A stretch of DNA of 34,705 nt, from contig NZ_SDGU01000017.1 in the NCBI RefSeq assembly GCF_004118635.1, positions 1 to 34,705 on the forward strand, read 5' to 3'. The notes beneath the pieces were generated by a model. That model was given only the letters and a program-made list of their open reading frames with translations. It was not told the DNA's origin and searched no databases. Positions 1 through 7,669 of this stretch are shown in pieces; position 1 is the first letter of the stretch, and each line of letters starts with the position of its first letter. Source of the DNA: Chlorobaculum sp. 24CR. Lineage in GTDB: Bacteria > Bacteroidota > Chlorobiia > Chlorobiales > Chlorobiaceae. Both the position numbers and the translations under genes were made by a program.

Positions 1-177
1 CTGCTTTTCGAATGCAGCAGAGCCGTTCTCAAAGAACTCCTTCTGCCAGCGGTAGAAGACATTGGGCTGCAAGCCGTGTTGATCGCACAGGTCGGAGACA
101 GGAACCCGATCGACCAGATGACGCTTCAGGATAGCGACCTTTTCTTGTGGGGTGTAGTTTTTGCGCTGTTTTCGCAT
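1..177 (-). CDS. IS3-family transposase OrfA, N-terminal part (cut by window edge)
   Basis: The minus strand from an ATG at 177 reads without a stop to the window edge for 59 codons, starting MRKQRKNYTPQEKVAILKRH. This is the N-terminal helix-turn-helix of IS3-type OrfA proteins, which bind the ends of their own element; the core DLCDQHGLQPNVFYRWQKEF is the typical recognition-helix region. A strong ribosome binding site, GGAGG, lies 7 bases before the ATG, which fixes the start. The rest of OrfA and any OrfB lie outside the window, so it cannot be judged whether the element is intact. It points away from fmoA. The family call is confident; the exact IS subgroup is not. Confidence 0.85.
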   Translation of the reverse strand, partial: MRKQRKNYTPQEKVAILKRHLVDRVPVSDLCDQHGLQPNVFYRWQKEFFENGSAAFEKQ

Positions 178-240
178 GGTGAATTCCTCCGTTTTTGAAC
201 TCTAACTCAAACGGCTGAATTCTCCAATTCACGCTGAACC
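1..240 (-). mobile_element. IS3-family insertion sequence, 5' end only
   Basis: This holds the OrfA start plus its 5' leader. The outer boundary is uncertain. The minus strand from about 240 begins TGGTTCAGCGTGAATTGG and leads into the OrfA ribosome binding site about 55 bases later, a usual distance for an IS3-type terminal repeat. The other end is outside the window, so neither the inverted repeat nor a target duplication can be checked. Confidence 0.5.
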
Positions 241-250
241 AAAACATGTT

Positions 251-320
251 CCGTCCCGAAAGCTTTTGGGACGGGGTATGCAGATAAAGCACAATAAATC
301 AGGGCTTTAACCTAATCTCG
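251..320. repeat. Palindromic dispersed repeat with shared downstream tail
   Basis: A near-perfect 24-bp palindrome (251-274, arms ccgtccc/gggacgg) is followed by a tail containing ggtatgcagataaagc and aaatcagggcttta. The same tail follows a different palindrome at 25751-25810. The two copies therefore belong to one repeat family with a variable palindromic head. No coding potential is visible. Confidence 0.6.
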
Positions 321-387
321 TACAGTTGCGGCGATTGGAATTTATTGTTGCCGGTAATAAGAGCTTTTAATCACCGGAGTAATAACG

Positions 388-631
388 GTGCAGGTCAAAG
401 AAATTGCCTTTAGGCGTGTTCGCTATAGCTGGCGCTGGATTTTCGTCTTGTTACGGTGAGATGGCTTCAAAGACAATCATCAACTGGTGGCGCATGGGTT
501 TCGCAATCGATCAGCTTTTCAATGGCAAGCGGTTTGGTATCCTGACGATCGTGGAGGAGAATTGCAGGAAGACTCGTTCCGGATTGCTGGTTGCGCGGCC
601 AGCAAAAGGTGGTGATGGAGCTGGGTTTTAA
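388..631 (+). pseudogene. Decayed IS3-type transposase OrfB fragment
   Basis: Two reading frames together recall the integrase-type OrfB of IS3 elements. From 388 the frame reads VKEIAFRRVRYSWRWIFVLL and hits a stop at 457-459. A second frame then reads WWRMGFAIDQLFNGKRFGIL followed by TIVEENCRK and ends at 631. Intact relatives have a stretch like RWSMDFVSDQLFNGRRFRALTIVDNFSRE, in which the Asp of MDF is the first catalytic residue of the DDE triad. Here that Asp is Gly. An internal stop, a frame change, a lost catalytic residue and no C-terminal half mark a dead relic. The open frame from 404 is only its distal part and is not a gene. It faces the 3' end of fmoA. Confidence 0.72.
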
Positions 632-690
632 ACTTGTCTAAAACAAGCCGATGGTGACGTACCTGAACAGTTGCAGATCGTTACAGCATA

Positions 691-724
691 AAAAAAAGAC
701 CGGCACGAAGACCGGTCTTTTTTT
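691..724. terminator. Bidirectional intrinsic terminator downstream of fmoA
   Basis: A 6-bp stem, gaccgg (698-703) and ccggtc (712-717), is flanked by seven A on the left and seven T on the right. It can therefore end transcription in both directions. It lies 25 bases after the fmoA stop, as expected for a highly expressed single gene. Confidence 0.88.
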
Positions 725-748
725 GCATTCGAACTGTGAGGGTTCTGC

Positions 749-1849
749 TTACTGAGCGTACAGGACTTCAAACTGTCCGACGCCGCCTTTGCAGACGTGT
801 TCGACCCAACGAGCATAAGCACCACCGCTCCAGCGGTACTCTTCGAGATTCTGCGAACGGTACTGAGGCGCGGCATAACGAACCTTGTAGCCCTTCGGCA
901 GGACAACCTTGAGCTGGGCGTCAACATTGAAGTTGTTGAACTTGCCGACCATGCCGTGGTGAACCAGCGGGATGAGCGGGTGGTTCAGGATTCTGCGGAG
1001 GCCGCCGCCTGCATCCACCGAAACGCCGGGGAATTCACCGTCAACCTTCACTTCGATACCCTGAGAGTCGGAACGGAAACCGGCTTCGACCTGTGCTGGC
1101 CTGTTGAGCTTGTCGGACGGGAAGAGCTCTGCCCAGCGGGAGATGGAATCGACCATACCGGAACCGCCGTGCGAGAAGCGCCAGCGAGATACGCCGACCG
1201 GACCTTTCGGGCTGCTCTCGGTGTTCAGGCCGTTGACCTCGATTCTCGAAATCCTCTGGCCGCCTTCGTTCAGGGCGGTGAAGGCGGGGCCGATGAACCA
1301 GAACTCACGGATCCAGTCGTTGAAGGTACCGGTGCTGCCGATTGCCCTCACAGTGCCTTCCCAAGTGTCGATGAGGTCGTTGTTGTCGAGTGGAACTTTC
1401 ATGAGGATGTCGTGGAACTGACGGCCCTGCATGTAGATCGGGTTGGGCACGTTGCGTCGGACAGCGTCGGAGCGGTAGTAGAACATGTTCACGACGGAGC
1501 CTTCGAAGGAGAAGGTGTGGCTGAAGTCGCCAACCGATACCATGCCTTCACCGACGGAGATTCTTCTCTCTTTGGTTTCGTTGGCGATGTCGGCCTCGAT
1601 GGTGAGCTTGTTCTTGGTACTGTCAACGATCGACTCGAAGACGGCGGAGATGCGAACGAAACCTTTTGCCGGATCGAGCGGTTTTACATTCAGCTTGACA
1701 TTGCAGTCTGCAGGAAGCAGAGGGCTGGCCGGAGGTACATTTACCTTAGCCCGGGCCTTCACCTTTCCCCAGGAACTGGAACCGCCTTCAAGCACGATTT
1801 CATAATCGGAGTGAGCGGTGGTCACGTCGTTTGAGCCGAAAAGAGTCAT
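749..1849 (-). CDS. fmoA: Fenna-Matthews-Olson bacteriochlorophyll a protein
   Basis: This 366-residue protein is the FMO antenna of green sulfur bacteria. It is a water-soluble trimer between the chlorosome baseplate and the reaction centre that passes excitation energy inward. The sequence is nearly that of C. tepidum FMO as I recall it, starting MTLFGSNDVTTAHSDYEIVL and ending GGVGQFEVLYAQ, and the length is the usual one. The bacteriochlorophyll-ligating histidines are present at 111, 146, 290, 297 and 298 (counted from Met), as is Leu242, whose carbonyl ligates another pigment in the solved structures. The ATG follows an AGGAGA ribosome site. It appears monocistronic, with its own leader and a strong terminator. 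A few substitutions against C. tepidum suggest a sister species. Identification is essentially certain. Confidence 0.99.
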   Translation of the reverse strand: MTLFGSNDVTTAHSDYEIVLEGGSSSWGKVKARAKVNVPPASPLLPADCNVKLNVKPLDPAKGFVRISAVFESIVDSTKNKLTIEADIANETKERRISVGEGMVSVGDFSHTFSFEGSVVNMFYYRSDAVRRNVPNPIYMQGRQFHDILMKVPLDNNDLIDTWEGTVRAIGSTGTFNDWIREFWFIGPAFTALNEGGQRISRIEVNGLNTESSPKGPVGVSRWRFSHGGSGMVDSISRWAELFPSDKLNRPAQVEAGFRSDSQGIEVKVDGEFPGVSVDAGGGLRRILNHPLIPLVHHGMVGKFNNFNVDAQLKVVLPKGYKVRYAAPQYRSQNLEEYRWSGGAYARWVEHVCKGGVGQFEVLYAQ

Positions 1850-2075
1850 AGTGATTCTCCTTTTTCTGGTGGCGTTTAAAATGGTATTTTCAGGAAAAAC
1901 ATGGGTTGCTTCCTGTTAAATAACAGCTTGGAACAAATTTAAAGAATAAATATTAATAAGTAAAGTAAAATATGTCTCTTCCCGGCTTTCGGCGGCCATC
2001 ATCTCACTTCATTGAAGTACTCTTTATCATGGTTCAGGCAACCATTTTCTGCCTTGGTTCACGCTCTCTAACGCA
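1850..2075. promoter_or_regulatory. Divergent fmoA / lnt intergenic region
   Basis: This AT-rich gap must hold the fmoA promoter on the minus strand and probably the lnt promoter. Directly upstream of fmoA is AGGAGA. An inverted repeat ctgtta-aa-taacag lies at 1913-1926, about 65 bases before the fmoA ATG, within what would be the 5' leader or core promoter. It is a possible operator or mRNA stem, but one 6-bp repeat is weak evidence. I could not assign -35/-10 boxes with confidence. Confidence 0.35.
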
Positions 2076-2084
2076 TTGCCATTC

Positions 2085-3731
2085 ATGAACGCCGCTGGTA
2101 CGAGTACCGGTCTCCGTTCGATTTCCGGAACTTTTTTTATGCCGCTCCTGAGCGGCCTGCTCCTCGGCATCTCCTTTCCGACCTGGCCGTCCGTGCATCT
2201 CGAACCCCTGGCATGGATCGCCTTGGCGCCGCTTTTGCTTTCTCTTGAACACGAAGAGCGGTTCGGTTCTTTTTTCAGAAAGAGCTGGATGGCGATGCTG
2301 CTCTTCTGCTTTATCTCGCTCTGGTGGGTTAGTCTTGCAACCCTGGTTGGCGGCATTCTCACCGTTTTCGCGCAGTCGCTTTTTTCAACCGTGCCGCTTC
2401 TGGCGTTTTACTATTTCAGGAAAAAGGCCGGCTTCCGTTTTGCCCTGCTCACGCTGCCGTTCATCTGGACGGGTTGGGAGTGGGCTTACATGCAGCAGGA
2501 TCTTTCGCTTGGATGGCTGACTTTTGGTAATTCGCAGGCTAATCTGCTGTGGATGGTTCAGTATGCCGATTTGACGGGGGTTTGGGGGATCAGCTTCTGG
2601 CTGGTGACGTTCAATGTGCTCGTGCTGCTGCTCGTCAGGGGAAGGGAGTCGTTTCGGGTGAAGGCGGTCATTGCGGCTGTCATGATTGTGATGATTGTTG
2701 CTCCGCTGCTCTACGCGAGGCAGGTTTTCCGGAACGCCGGGGCCGACACAGCCTCTCCCGTGATTCGCGTGGCGATGGTGCAGCCCAACATCGATCCCCA
2801 CGAAAAATGGAGCGAATTCAGTCCGGAGCGTACCCTTTCGCGCTTGTACAGCCTGAGCGGACAAGCGGTGAGCGAGGATCGTCCGGAACTGCTTATCTGG
2901 CCGGAAACCGCCATACCGTTTTACATCCGCTTGCCTGAGAACAAGCCCTACATGAACTCGGTTCAGCGCATGGTCGAGCGCTGGAACACGCCGCTTCTGA
3001 CCGGCTTTCCCGATGAGGAGCCGAACGCGCAGCACTCCGGAACCGGCGAGGCCGTGGCCGCTTCCGGTGGCGAGTATGCCGCCTACAACGCGTCGATGCT
3101 GCTTCGGCCAACTGCCGGTACGGTACAGATTTATCGCAAGATGCGGCTCGTACCGTTCGGCGAGCGGGTTCCCTATATGGAATATTTTCCGTGGCTTGAG
3201 AGGTTCAGTTTTTCGATGTCGGGCATATCGAGCTGGGCGAAAGGACGAAGTGAGACCATCATGCGCTTCACGACCCGTGACGGCCGCCCGGTCAGGATCG
3301 CCAACATCATCTGCTATGAATCGATTTTTCCCGGCCTGGTCTCGAAGTTCGTCAGCCGTGGAGCGCAACTGCTGACGCTGGTCACTAACGACGGCTGGTA
3401 CGGCACCTCCTACGGCCCGTGGCAGCACGCGGCCATCGGACGGCTGCGCTGCATCGAAAACCGCCGGGCAATGGCCCGCTGCGCCAATACCGGCGTCACG
3501 CTTTTCTACGACACCTGCGGGCGAAGCTACGCCGAAACTCCGTGGTGGCAGCAGTCGGTGCTGATCGCCGTCGCCCCGCTTGAAAACCGCATTACATTTT
3601 ATACCGCCCACCCGGATTTGGTGCCGCTCGTGTGCCTGGGCGTTTCAGGCGTGCTGGCGCTGGCGGCGGTGGCCAGGAAGCGGCGAAAGCAGGAAGTGCG
3701 CCCACCTCTTCCTACAGCCCGTACTCCTTGA
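2085..3731 (+). CDS. lnt: Apolipoprotein N-acyltransferase
   Basis: Lnt adds the third acyl chain to the N-terminal cysteine of lipoproteins at the periplasmic face of the inner membrane. The product has about 548 residues. The N-terminal half is a run of hydrophobic helices (about residues 20-220), followed by a carbon-nitrogen hydrolase domain. The expected Glu-Lys-Cys triad is visible: Glu274 in LLIWPETAIPF, Lys352 in YRKMRLVPFGERVPY and Cys410 in NIICYESIFPG. One more hydrophobic helix near the C-terminus precedes a basic tail. The frame is also open from TTG 2076; ATG 2085 or ATG 2139 (MPLLSGLLLG) are likelier starts, and no ribosome site decides between them. Its last 20 bases overlap the convergent sigma-54 regulator gene. 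Confidence 0.93.
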   Translation: MNAAGTSTGLRSISGTFFMPLLSGLLLGISFPTWPSVHLEPLAWIALAPLLLSLEHEERFGSFFRKSWMAMLLFCFISLWWVSLATLVGGILTVFAQSLFSTVPLLAFYYFRKKAGFRFALLTLPFIWTGWEWAYMQQDLSLGWLTFGNSQANLLWMVQYADLTGVWGISFWLVTFNVLVLLLVRGRESFRVKAVIAAVMIVMIVAPLLYARQVFRNAGADTASPVIRVAMVQPNIDPHEKWSEFSPERTLSRLYSLSGQAVSEDRPELLIWPETAIPFYIRLPENKPYMNSVQRMVERWNTPLLTGFPDEEPNAQHSGTGEAVAASGGEYAAYNASMLLRPTAGTVQIYRKMRLVPFGERVPYMEYFPWLERFSFSMSGISSWAKGRSETIMRFTTRDGRPVRIANIICYESIFPGLVSKFVSRGAQLLTLVTNDGWYGTSYGPWQHAAIGRLRCIENRRAMARCANTGVTLFYDTCGRSYAETPWWQQSVLIAVAPLENRITFYTAHPDLVPLVCLGVSGVLALAAVARKRRKQEVRPPLPTARTP

Positions 3732-4839
3732 TTTTGCGGTAGAGCGTGCGCTCGTTTATGCCGAGGGCCTGGGCGGTTTTGCGCTTGTTGCCCTCGAATT
3801 TCGCGAGGGCTTCGCCGATGGCGCGTTTTTCCAGCTCGTCGAGCGGCACGGGCGCTTCATCGCCGGGCGGGGGCGTCGGGTCGGGCGCGGGTGGCGGCGC
3901 CGGGTAGGCGGGCAAGAGCAGTGGTGAGGTTGGCTGGCGGTAAAGGAGCGCCTGCTGGAGCATTTGCCGGATTTCGCCAATTTCCTGGCGGAGCTGGATC
4001 AGGCTGCTGTAAATCAGGTTCAGTTCGTTTTTCTCCGTCTTGCCGGTTTCATGCACCAACCCCTTGTGGCGGCTGCGCTGCACCAGATGCTTTTCGAGAA
4101 TGTCGGGCGTGATTTTCTTGCCTCGTTCGACAATGAGCAGCGATTCGATCAGATTGCGCAGTTCGCGCACGTTGCCCGGCCACGGGTAGCGCAGCATCAG
4201 CTCGCCCGACTCCGGGCTGAATCCCTCGAAGGCGATGGCGTGTTTGCGCTCGAACTCGCGCACGAAGTGCTCGGCCAGCATCAGAATGTCGCTGCCTCGC
4301 TCCCGCAGCGGCGGAATTTGCAGCTCCACGCTCCGGAGCCGATAGTAAAGGTCTTCCCTGAAATTTTTTTCGGCGACCTCTTGCGTGAGGTTTCGGTTGG
4401 TGGCCGCGATGATTCGCGTGTCCACGGAGATCGTTTCCGATGCGCCGACCCGCTGGAACTGGCCGGTTTCAATGACGCGCAGAAGCTTGACCTGTGTTTC
4501 GAGCGGCATCTCACCGATTTCATCGAGAAAGATCGTGCCCTTGTCGGCGCTCTCGAAGTATCCCTTCCTTGCCTGAACCGCGCCGGTGAACGCCCCCTTT
4601 TCATGCCCGAACAGCTCCGATTCGAGAATACCCGACGGAATCGCTCCGCAGTTGACCGGAATCATGCTTTTGCCCGCGCGGCGGCTGTGGTTGTGGATGA
4701 AGTGGGCCAGCACCTCCTTGCCAGAGCCGGTTTCTCCGGTGATAAGCACCGTCACGTCCGTGTCTGCGACCTTCATCGCCAGCTCCCGGAGCTGGAGCAT
4801 ACCTGTCGAGCGGCCGATAATGTCGAGGTCGCGGCTCAT
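3712..4839 (-). CDS. Sigma-54-dependent transcriptional activator without receiver domain
   Basis: A bacterial enhancer-binding protein of 375 residues that hydrolyses ATP to remodel RNA polymerase-sigma-54 closed complexes. The AAA+ domain starts almost at the N-terminus, with Walker A GETGSGKE at 35-42, the sigma-54 contact loop GAFTGA at 82-87, Walker B GTIFLDEIGE at 101-110 and the arginine region REDLYYRLRSVELQIPPLRE. After a proline-rich linker (roughly 308-330), the C-terminus is a Fis-type helix-turn-helix ending in TLYRKIKEYGL. There is no receiver, GAF or PAS domain, so activity may be set by abundance or a partner rather than phosphorylation. The SPOR-domain gene lies 34 bases upstream on the same strand, probably in one transcript. 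Target promoters cannot be named from this window. Confidence 0.93.
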   Translation of the reverse strand: MSRDLDIIGRSTGMLQLRELAMKVADTDVTVLITGETGSGKEVLAHFIHNHSRRAGKSMIPVNCGAIPSGILESELFGHEKGAFTGAVQARKGYFESADKGTIFLDEIGEMPLETQVKLLRVIETGQFQRVGASETISVDTRIIAATNRNLTQEVAEKNFREDLYYRLRSVELQIPPLRERGSDILMLAEHFVREFERKHAIAFEGFSPESGELMLRYPWPGNVRELRNLIESLLIVERGKKITPDILEKHLVQRSRHKGLVHETGKTEKNELNLIYSSLIQLRQEIGEIRQMLQQALLYRQPTSPLLLPAYPAPPPAPDPTPPPGDEAPVPLDELEKRAIGEALAKFEGNKRKTAQALGINERTLYRKIKEYGL

Positions 4840-4873
4840 CTTTGGGTGGCGCGGTCAACAATGGCAAGGATGG

Positions 4874-5644
4874 TCATGGCTGCTGCGGAACCACGATTGA
4901 TTCGATAGGGAACGTGCGACCGAAAGCCTCCGCTTCCTGCTCTGTGGCGAAGGTGCGTTTCAGGCGAACCTTGTAAACCCCGTTGATCTGCTGCACTTTT
5001 GCCGGAGACCTCCTATAGAGTTGCGCGACCATATGGTCGGCATTGGTGATGCTGTCGAAGCTGCCGAACTGAAGCGTGTAGCTTCCGCTGGCCGGGGACG
5101 GAAGCGCCGCCGTAGCGGTGTCGGCGCTGACTGCGGGGCGGGCCGTGACGGATGGTGGCGGATTCATGCGTCTGAGTGAAGAGTCGGGCTTGCCGGATGT
5201 GCGGTTTGGCCGCGCAGTGTCGGTGATCGTCGCAGCCGGAGACCTCGAACCGGACGAAGCTCTGGCCTGCATGACTGGCAGGCCGGGGGTGGTCGCTACG
5301 GCCTGGTCATAAGCCGCCAGCCGGGAGCGGCTGATCTGGTCGAGCTGCGGGTCGGGATAGTCCGAAAGCTGTTTCCGGTACAGTGCCGCCGCTTTCGGGC
5401 CATCTTCGGTCAAGAGCGCCTCGACGAGCACTTTTTCTGACGGCTTTGTGAGTTTCGGGCGGATTTTTTCCAGTAAATAAACCTTATCTTCTCTCACGTC
5501 TTGCGCGATCTCTGAAGCATATGAAGTTTGATCCGCCAGTGCCGCCGGTTGCCGGTATTGCAGGCACATGCCGCTTATGACTAATACAAGGATGATCGGG
5601 AGGTTACGCATCTTTGGCCTGGTTCGATAAGAGGTTCGTTGCAT
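4874..5644 (-). CDS. SPOR-domain envelope protein
   Basis: A secreted or membrane-anchored protein of about 256 residues. A basic N-region is followed by a hydrophobic stretch (PIILVLVISGMCL) and a possible cleavage near AALA. A helical segment follows, then a Ser/Pro/Thr-rich linker. The C-terminal 70 residues form a SPOR domain, beginning SYTLQFGSFDSITNADHMVA and ending in ESIVVPQQP. SPOR domains bind denuded peptidoglycan glycans, often at division sites. I chose ATG 5644 because GAGG lies about 9 bases upstream; the frame stays open to 5665, and ATG 5611 is a shorter alternative. It precedes the sigma-54 activator, with which it is probably cotranscribed. The specific role is unknown. Confidence 0.8.
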   Translation of the reverse strand: MQRTSYRTRPKMRNLPIILVLVISGMCLQYRQPAALADQTSYASEIAQDVREDKVYLLEKIRPKLTKPSEKVLVEALLTEDGPKAAALYRKQLSDYPDPQLDQISRSRLAAYDQAVATTPGLPVMQARASSGSRSPAATITDTARPNRTSGKPDSSLRRMNPPPSVTARPAVSADTATAALPSPASGSYTLQFGSFDSITNADHMVAQLYRRSPAKVQQINGVYKVRLKRTFATEQEAEAFGRTFPIESIVVPQQP

Positions 5645-5725
5645 GGATTCAGCCTCGCCGCGCAAACGTCCGGCGGGTTTTGAATGAATATGGGAAATAT
5701 TTTACGATAAAATCAATCGCTTTCC

Positions 5726-6586
5726 ATGAAGCACTTTTCGGTCAAAGCCTGCGCCAAAATCAATCTCGGCCTGCTCATCACCAGCCGCCGCGATGACGGC
5801 TATCACACCCTCGAAACGATCTTTGCGCCAATCGACTGGTTCGATACGCTCGAATTCACCGAATCCGACGCCATTTCGATGGAGTGCACCAACCTCGATC
5901 TTCCGGTGGATGACTCGAACCTCTGCATTCGCGCCGCCAAAGCGCTGCGGGAGTACGCGGGCGTGAACAAAGGCGTGGCGATGAAGCTGGTCAAGCGCGT
6001 GCCCTTCGGCGCGGGTCTCGGCGGCGGCAGCAGCGACGCGGCGGCGACGCTCAACGCGCTCTGCCGCCTCTGGCAGCTCGACGTGCCCTCGGCGGAGTTG
6101 CACAAGCTCGCTGTCAAACTCGGCGCGGACGTGCCCTATTTCCTTGAAATGAAAGGACTTGCCTACGCCGCCGGAATCGGCGAGGAGCTGGAAGACCTCG
6201 ACCTCGCGCTGCCGTGGCACGTGGTGACGGTCTTCCCGGAGGTGCAGGTGCCCACCGCCTGGGCCTACAAAAATTTCCATCGCCAGTTCGAGCGCCCCGT
6301 GCCCGATTTGAAAACCCTCGTCCGCCGTCTCTGCCTGGAGCGCGATATGTCTGTCCTCGGCGCGTTCGAGAACGATTTCGCCTCGGTGGTGTTCGAGCAC
6401 TATCCGGTGGTGCGCGAGGTGCGCGACGCCTTGGCGCAGTCGGGCGCGCAGTTCGTCTCGCTCTCCGGCAGCGGCTCGGCGCTCTATGCCCTCTACGAAG
6501 AGCGCGCCGCCGCGGTCAAAGCCGCCGAAGCGATGAGCGCCCGCTTCCGCGTCAACATGACCCCGGCGGGTTTTCGGATGGAGTGA
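5726..6586 (+). CDS. ispE: 4-diphosphocytidyl-2-C-methyl-D-erythritol kinase
   Basis: IspE phosphorylates CDP-methylerythritol at the 2-hydroxyl, the ATP-dependent fourth step of the MEP isoprenoid pathway. That pathway supplies quinone and carotenoid side chains and the chlorophyll tail. The 286-residue length is normal. GHMP-kinase landmarks are clear: ACAKINLGL near the N-terminus with the conserved Lys11, the glycine-rich ATP loop PFGAGLGGGSSDAA (93-106), Asp135 in LGADVPYF, and the C-terminal LSGSGSALYAL. The gene is transcribed away from the SPOR protein and is followed by repeats rather than another gene on its strand, so it is probably monocistronic. Confidence 0.97.
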   Translation: MKHFSVKACAKINLGLLITSRRDDGYHTLETIFAPIDWFDTLEFTESDAISMECTNLDLPVDDSNLCIRAAKALREYAGVNKGVAMKLVKRVPFGAGLGGGSSDAAATLNALCRLWQLDVPSAELHKLAVKLGADVPYFLEMKGLAYAAGIGEELEDLDLALPWHVVTVFPEVQVPTAWAYKNFHRQFERPVPDLKTLVRRLCLERDMSVLGAFENDFASVVFEHYPVVREVRDALAQSGAQFVSLSGSGSALYALYEERAAAVKAAEAMSARFRVNMTPAGFRME

Positions 6587-6610
6587 AGCGGGGCGCAGAA
6601 CCCATCTTAC

Positions 6611-6770
6611 ATTCAGGCGGGTTTCAACCCGCCGGACATTGAACATATTACATTCACATTACCCCGGCTTTCAAGCCGGGGTAATGATCGTCGTGTCGCG
6701 CTTCCGAGGCGAGGAGCGACATCCCGCGATTCGCAGCAGGGCGGGCGCAAGACCCGCCCCTACAGGGAAT
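6611..6770. repeat. Cluster of palindromic dispersed repeats
   Basis: Three palindromes lie in tandem after ispE. They are ggcgggtttcaacccgcc (6616-6633), attacccc...ggggtaat centred on ccccggctttcaagccgggg (6662-6681), and gggcgggcgcaagacccgccc (6739-6759). The first two, with a cggacatt...ttacattca spacer, recur in the same order and spacing at 24138-24204. The third belongs to the family seen at 10028-10054 and 19915-19935. The cluster separates the convergent ends of ispE and the hydrolase gene and may help end transcription. Confidence 0.75.
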
Positions 6771-6800
6771 TCAGATTTATAGACAGATTGACCGCAGCGT

Positions 6801-7661
6801 TCACCCCCGGCGATTCGCGACGAGCAGGCTTTCGAGCTGCGAGGCGAAGAGTTTGGTGTCTTCGTCGAGGAAGTGCGACGACTGGAGCCGTACCCGCTTG
6901 ACCACCGAGTAGTCGATCGTCGCGTCGAGGCTGTGCTCGCGGAACATCGGCGCCGAGGCCGCCACCGAGCCGTCGGGCGCGGTGACCGTCGAGTTACCCC
7001 AGTAGGTGAAGCTGTCCTCGTTGCCCACGCGGTTGACGCAGGCCACGTAGCAACTGAAGAGGAATGCCGTGGTCGCGGCGATGGTCTGCCACTGCGTCAC
7101 GATGGAGGGAACGCCCGCGCCCGGCGAGAGGCGCAGCGGGCTGGACATCAGCACGAGCAAGAGTTTGGCCCCCTGATGGGCCAAGAGGTAGGGTACCGAC
7201 ATATGCCAGAAATCCTCGCAGATGGCGATGCCCACCTTGCCGAGGCGCCGCGAGGTCACGGTTTCGATCTGTCGCCCCGCCGAAAAGTAGCGCAACTCCT
7301 CGAACATGCCGTAGGTCGGCAGATAAATTTTACGGTGCACACTCCGACCCACGCCGTCCTCGAACATGAATGCGGCGTTATAGACGCCGTAATCGTCGCT
7401 CAACTCGATCCCCCCGCAGAAGATACAGATGTCGCGACTCAGCTCGCGGAGCGGATCGAGCCGCCGGTCGTCGATGTGCATCGCCATGTCCTGCGCGGCG
7501 TCCTGCACGTTGTAGCCGGTCAGCGAAAGCTCCGGGAATGCGATGGCCTCCGCGCCGTCACGGATCGCCGCTTCGATCGAGCGAATGTGCCGTTCGAGAT
7601 TCTCGTCGAAATTGGCGAGCGTGCAGTCCGACTGGACGATTCTGAGTTTTGCTTTGAGCAT
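6801..7661 (-). CDS. Carbon-nitrogen hydrolase (NAD synthetase glutaminase-like)
   Basis: A 286-residue nitrilase-superfamily amidohydrolase with the full catalytic triad: Glu44 in IAFPELSLTGYNVQD, Lys111 in VHRKIYLPTYGMFEE and Cys148 in VGIAICEDFWH. These motif surroundings most resemble the glutaminase domain at the N-terminus of glutamine-dependent NAD synthetase. The C-terminal ATP-dependent synthetase domain is absent, so it is a stand-alone amidase. The ATG at 7661 is 8 bases after the stop of the purine permease gene, so the two are almost certainly one operon. The link suggests a role in nitrogen or purine-derived amide metabolism, but this is inference and the substrate is unknown. 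Confidence 0.85.
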   Translation of the reverse strand: MLKAKLRIVQSDCTLANFDENLERHIRSIEAAIRDGAEAIAFPELSLTGYNVQDAAQDMAMHIDDRRLDPLRELSRDICIFCGGIELSDDYGVYNAAFMFEDGVGRSVHRKIYLPTYGMFEELRYFSAGRQIETVTSRRLGKVGIAICEDFWHMSVPYLLAHQGAKLLLVLMSSPLRLSPGAGVPSIVTQWQTIAATTAFLFSCYVACVNRVGNEDSFTYWGNSTVTAPDGSVAASAPMFREHSLDATIDYSVVKRVRLQSSHFLDEDTKLFASQLESLLVANRRG

Positions 7662-7669
7662 CGGTCTAT

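Noticed and set aside
797-1834. 345-codon plus-strand frame opposite fmoA
   Set aside because: It lies entirely inside the certain fmoA gene on the other strand. Its composition is that of an antisense frame and it has no ribosome site or recognisable family.
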